DNA of 8,075 nucleotides from an uncultured Actinomyces sp. (GTDB taxonomy: Bacteria > Actinomycetota > Actinomycetes > Actinomycetales > Actinomycetaceae), in NCBI GenBank assembly GCA_937926195.1, contig CALEXZ010000110.1, positions 1 to 8,075 of the forward strand, in the 5' to 3' direction. A model generated the notes under the pieces. It was not told the origin of the DNA, made no database searches, and saw only the letters and a list, made by a program, of their open reading frames with translations. Below are positions 6,722 through 8,075 of this stretch, piece after piece. The stretch's first letter is position 1; the number at the start of each line of letters is the position of its first letter. The position numbers were made by a program, and so were the translations under genes.

Positions 6722-6848
6722 GTGGACCACCCGCGCGCGGCCGGGTCGCGTGGCCGACGACAGCCGACCCGTTCCCGGGAAGTCGTACGCGCCCGCACCA
6801 GTCTGCAGCCGCCGCTCGCTGCCCCCGCCACGCCAGCCCCACGTGGGC

Positions 6849-7079
6849 GGATCACCTGCGTGTGCTTGGATCACTTGCGTGCGCCTGGCAGCGGCTTCAG
6901 TCCTGTCGTTGGATCACCTACGTGTGGGCGGACAACTTGCGTGCGCCCGGCAGCGGCTTCTGTCCTGTCGGTGGATCACGTGCGTGTGGGTGGACAACTT
7001 GTGTGCGCCTGGATCACCTGAATGCGTCATCCAGGTGGTCCAACCGGACGCACGTTGTTCAACGGGACAGAGGTGGTCC
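6849..7079 (+). repeat. 19-bp-period core array, copy 1
   Basis: Forward cores (GGATCAC or GGACAAC) start at 6849, 6868, 6911, 6930, 6973, 6992 and 7011. Inverted cores (GTGGTCC, GTTGTTC, GTGGTCC) end at 7041, 7060 and 7079. Steps are exactly 19 bp, or 43 bp where a 27-bp spacer intervenes. The forward unit consensus is close to GGATCACYTGCGTGYGSSY. The forward and inverted runs meet at a hairpin (7011-7041). The stretch appears richer in T and less GC-rich than the neighbouring genes. Confidence 0.9.
7011..7041. repeat. Hairpin at the array turning point, copy 1
   Basis: GGATCACCTG (7011-7020) pairs with CAGGTGGTCC (7032-7041), nine Watson-Crick pairs plus one G-T, around an 11-base loop AATGCGTCATC. 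The stem can extend outward through the next forward and inverted units, giving a long stem interrupted by mismatches. Confidence 0.75.
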
Positions 7080-7110
7080 GTTGCGGTCGGTGCAGCTGTA
7101 CGCGCCCGCA

Positions 7111-7195
7111 CCAGCCTGCTACTGCCGCTTGCTGCCCCGCCATGCCCGCACCAGCCTGCCACCGCCGCGCCAGTCTGCTACTGCCGCGCCAGTCC
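7111..7195 (+). repeat. Second 19-bp repeat family (CCAGYCTGCYACYGCCGC)
   Basis: Units start with CCAG at 7111, 7151, 7170 and 7189; the last three are exactly 19 bp apart and the last is cut short. Related single units in copy 1 start at 6798 and 6833. In both copies the final CCAG lies 16 bases before the first GGATCAC core (6833 to 6849, 7189 to 7205). Confidence 0.75.
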
Positions 7196-7204
7196 TACGC
7201 GGAC

Positions 7205-7430
7205 GGATCACTAACTCGTGGGCGGATCACCTTCGTGTGGATGGACAACCTATGTGCGCCCAAGGGCGGCTTCTGTTCTGTCAGTGGATCACGTGCGTGC
7301 GGTTGGATCACTCGCGTGCGGGCGGATCACCTGAATGCGTCATCCAGGTGGTCCAACCGCACGCACGTTGTCCAACGGGGTAAAGGTGGTCCACTGGCGT
7401 CTAAGTGATCCGACGGCGCGGAGGTGATCC
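7205..7430 (+). repeat. 19-bp-period core array, copy 2
   Basis: Forward cores start at 7205, 7224, 7243, 7286, 7305 and 7324. Inverted cores end at 7354, 7373, 7392, 7411 and 7430. All steps are 19 bp except one of 43 (7243 to 7286). The two outermost inverted units keep the core GTGATCC but have lost most of the flanking consensus, so the core and its period are what is preserved. Copy 2 has two more inverted units than copy 1. Confidence 0.9.
7324..7354. repeat. Hairpin at the array turning point, copy 2
   Basis: Same arms and same loop as in copy 1. With the next unit on each side (7305-7373) 22 of 29 positions match, and some of the others would be G-U pairs in RNA. Confidence 0.75.
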
Positions 7431-7432
7431 GT

Positions 7433-7446
7433 CGCGGTTCGCCGCG
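7433..7446 (+). other. UUCG-loop hairpin
   Basis: CGCGG-TTCG-CCGCG, a perfect 5-bp stem with an exceptionally stable UUCG tetraloop if transcribed rightward, directly abuts the end of the repeat array. No rightward gene ends here, so its role is unknown; it may be a chance of GC-rich sequence. Confidence 0.4.
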
Positions 7447-7508
7447 TCACGGCATACGAGACGCCGTCCCGCCAATCGGAACGAATCGCTGTCCCGGAGC
7501 AGACCTCC

Positions 7509-7536
7509 CCGGCGCCGGAACGACGGGCGGCGCCCG
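7509..7536 (-). terminator. Possible terminator after icd
   Basis: Arms CCGGCGCC (7509-7516) and GGCGCCCG (7529-7536) pair at 7 of 8 positions around a 12-base loop, 3 bases beyond the icd stop on the minus strand. There is no U-run. The rest of 7447-7539 shows nothing I can name. Confidence 0.35.
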
Positions 7537-7539
7537 CGC

Positions 7540-8075
7540 TCAGAGGGCGTCGATGATGGCGTTGAGGGTCGCAGACGGGCGCATGACGGCGTCGGTGGCG
7601 GCGGCGTCGGGCCGGTAGTAGCCGCCGATGTCCACCGGCGCGCCCTGCACAGCCACGAGCTCGGCCTGCACGGCCTCGTTCGCCTCCTCAAGCCGTGTGG
7701 CCACCGGGGCGAAGCGCTGCGCCAGCGCGGTGTCCGCCGTCTGGGCCGCCAGCTCACGCGCCCAGTACAGGGCCAGCCACGCGTGCGAGCCCCGGTTGTC
7801 CACCGAGCCCAGGCGCCGCGCGGGCGAGCGGTCCTCCTCCAGCAGCGTCGTCGTCGCCGCGTCCAGCGCGTCCGCCACCACGGTGGCCCGCGCGTTCCCG
7901 CTGACCTCCGCCACGTGCCGCAGCGCCTCCGCCAGTGCCAGGAACTCGCCCAGGGAGTCCCAGCGCAGGTAGTTCTCCTCCAGGAGCTGGCGCACGTGCT
8001 TGGGAGCCGAGCCCCCCGCCCCCGTCTCGTACAGGCCGCCGCCGTTCATCAGCGGCACCACCGAGAGCATCTTGG
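7540..8075 (-). CDS. icd: Isocitrate dehydrogenase, NADP-dependent, monomeric type (C-terminal part)
   Basis: Oxidises isocitrate to 2-oxoglutarate and CO2 in the TCA cycle, making NADPH. About 178 C-terminal codons are present; the gene enters from beyond the right edge (its frame is open through 8075), and the Met at 8070 is internal. The piece carries the conserved run LMNGGGLYETGAGGSAPKHV, then RWDSLGEFLALA, DNRGSHAWLALYWARELAAQT, VDIGGYYRPD and MRPSATLNAIIDAL, which is the recognisable end of the 740-residue monomeric enzyme found in Corynebacterium and other actinobacteria. It is not the dimeric type, which has a different C-terminus. The stop is TGA at 7542-7540. Nothing looks broken. 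Downstream lies the repeat region and then aroA on the same strand. Confidence 0.96.
   Translation of the reverse strand, partial: KMLSVVPLMNGGGLYETGAGGSAPKHVRQLLEENYLRWDSLGEFLALAEALRHVAEVSGNARATVVADALDAATTTLLEEDRSPARRLGSVDNRGSHAWLALYWARELAAQTADTALAQRFAPVATRLEEANEAVQAELVAVQGAPVDIGGYYRPDAAATDAVMRPSATLNAIIDAL

Larger units (their letters stand above)
6884..7285 (+). repeat. Three copies of a 27-bp spacer within the arrays
   Basis: Copies at 6884-6910, 6946-6972 and 7259-7285 share a GGCGGCTTCTGTCCTGTC-like centre and always fall between a unit ending in GTGCG and a unit beginning with GGATCAC. Each turns a 19-bp step into a 43-bp step. Confidence 0.8.
6785..7393 (+). repeat. Tandem duplication, 313-bp offset
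   Basis: Segments 6785-7080 and 7098-7393 are diverged copies at a constant offset of 313. Both begin with a GTACGCGCCCGCACCAG block (6785 and 7098). The segment from 6911 to 7079 aligns without gaps to 7224-7392, including 36 identical bases at 7011-7046 and 7324-7359. The parts between differ in repeat make-up yet keep the same total length. No gene is apparent in this stretch between icd and aroA. Confidence 0.85.

Noticed and set aside
5419..7383. Long plus-strand open frame through aroA and the repeat region
   Set aside because: It is antisense to aroA, composed of Arg/Pro/Ala-rich sequence with no domain, and its 3' part reads through repeats with a 19-bp period that shifts frame at each unit.
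6849..7430. CRISPR array
   Set aside because: Units are short and variable, there are no unique spacers between constant repeats, orientation flips midway, and no cas gene is near.
6849..7430. Plasmid-type iteron origin
   Set aside because: Period and size would fit iterons, but there is no rep gene in view, the flanks are chromosomal housekeeping genes, and the mirrored layout is unusual for iterons. A chromosomal binding platform remains open.
6849..7430. 16S rRNA 3'-end fragments, because GGATCACCT matches the conserved 16S tail
   Set aside because: The match stops after about nine bases in each unit and no other rRNA sequence is present; chance or motif convergence is simpler.

Overview
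The window is very GC-rich throughout its genes, with third codon positions almost entirely G or C, GTG starts, and apparently leaderless genes with TANNNT-like -10 boxes. Protein families point the same way: a mycobacterial/actinomycete-type AroA, an aroA-rsgA pair and a monomeric NADP isocitrate dehydrogenase. I infer a high-GC actinobacterium, perhaps of the Actinomycetaceae; the genus cannot be fixed from the sequence alone.

Layout. (1) 1-91: probable tail of an upstream plus-strand gene. (2) 84-1631 (+): exported copper nitrite reductase (NirK, AniA-like) with an extra cupredoxin domain fused in front. (3) 1719-3124 (-): a two-gene unit of a GNAT acetyltransferase followed, with a 4-bp GTGA overlap, by a cysteine-containing winged-helix regulator whose 3' end faces nirK across a strong hairpin. 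(4) 3315-3923 (+): TetR regulator, divergent from the acetyltransferase, with an apparently leaderless start and an inverted repeat over its -10. (5) 3961-6695 (-): aroA then rsgA, overlapping as TGATG. (6) 6696-7539: an 844-bp gene-free stretch with an elaborate repeat element. (7) 7540-8075 (-): C-terminal end of a monomeric NADP isocitrate dehydrogenase running off the window.

The genes do not form one pathway. Housekeeping genes (aroA, rsgA, icd) lie beside a nitrite-reduction gene and two regulators. A plausible but unproven link is between NirK and the convergent regulator, whose C-terminal cysteines could bind a metal or iron-sulfur cluster.

The most unusual thing here is the 6785-7430 region. 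It holds 21 copies of a 7-base core (mostly GGATCAC, with GGACAAC and GGACCAC variants) on a strict 19-bp period. Runs of forward copies meet runs of inverted copies at a conserved hairpin, and the whole pattern occurs twice at an offset of exactly 313 bp. I recognise no known element that matches it, and 19 is not a multiple of 3, so it is not a coding repeat.
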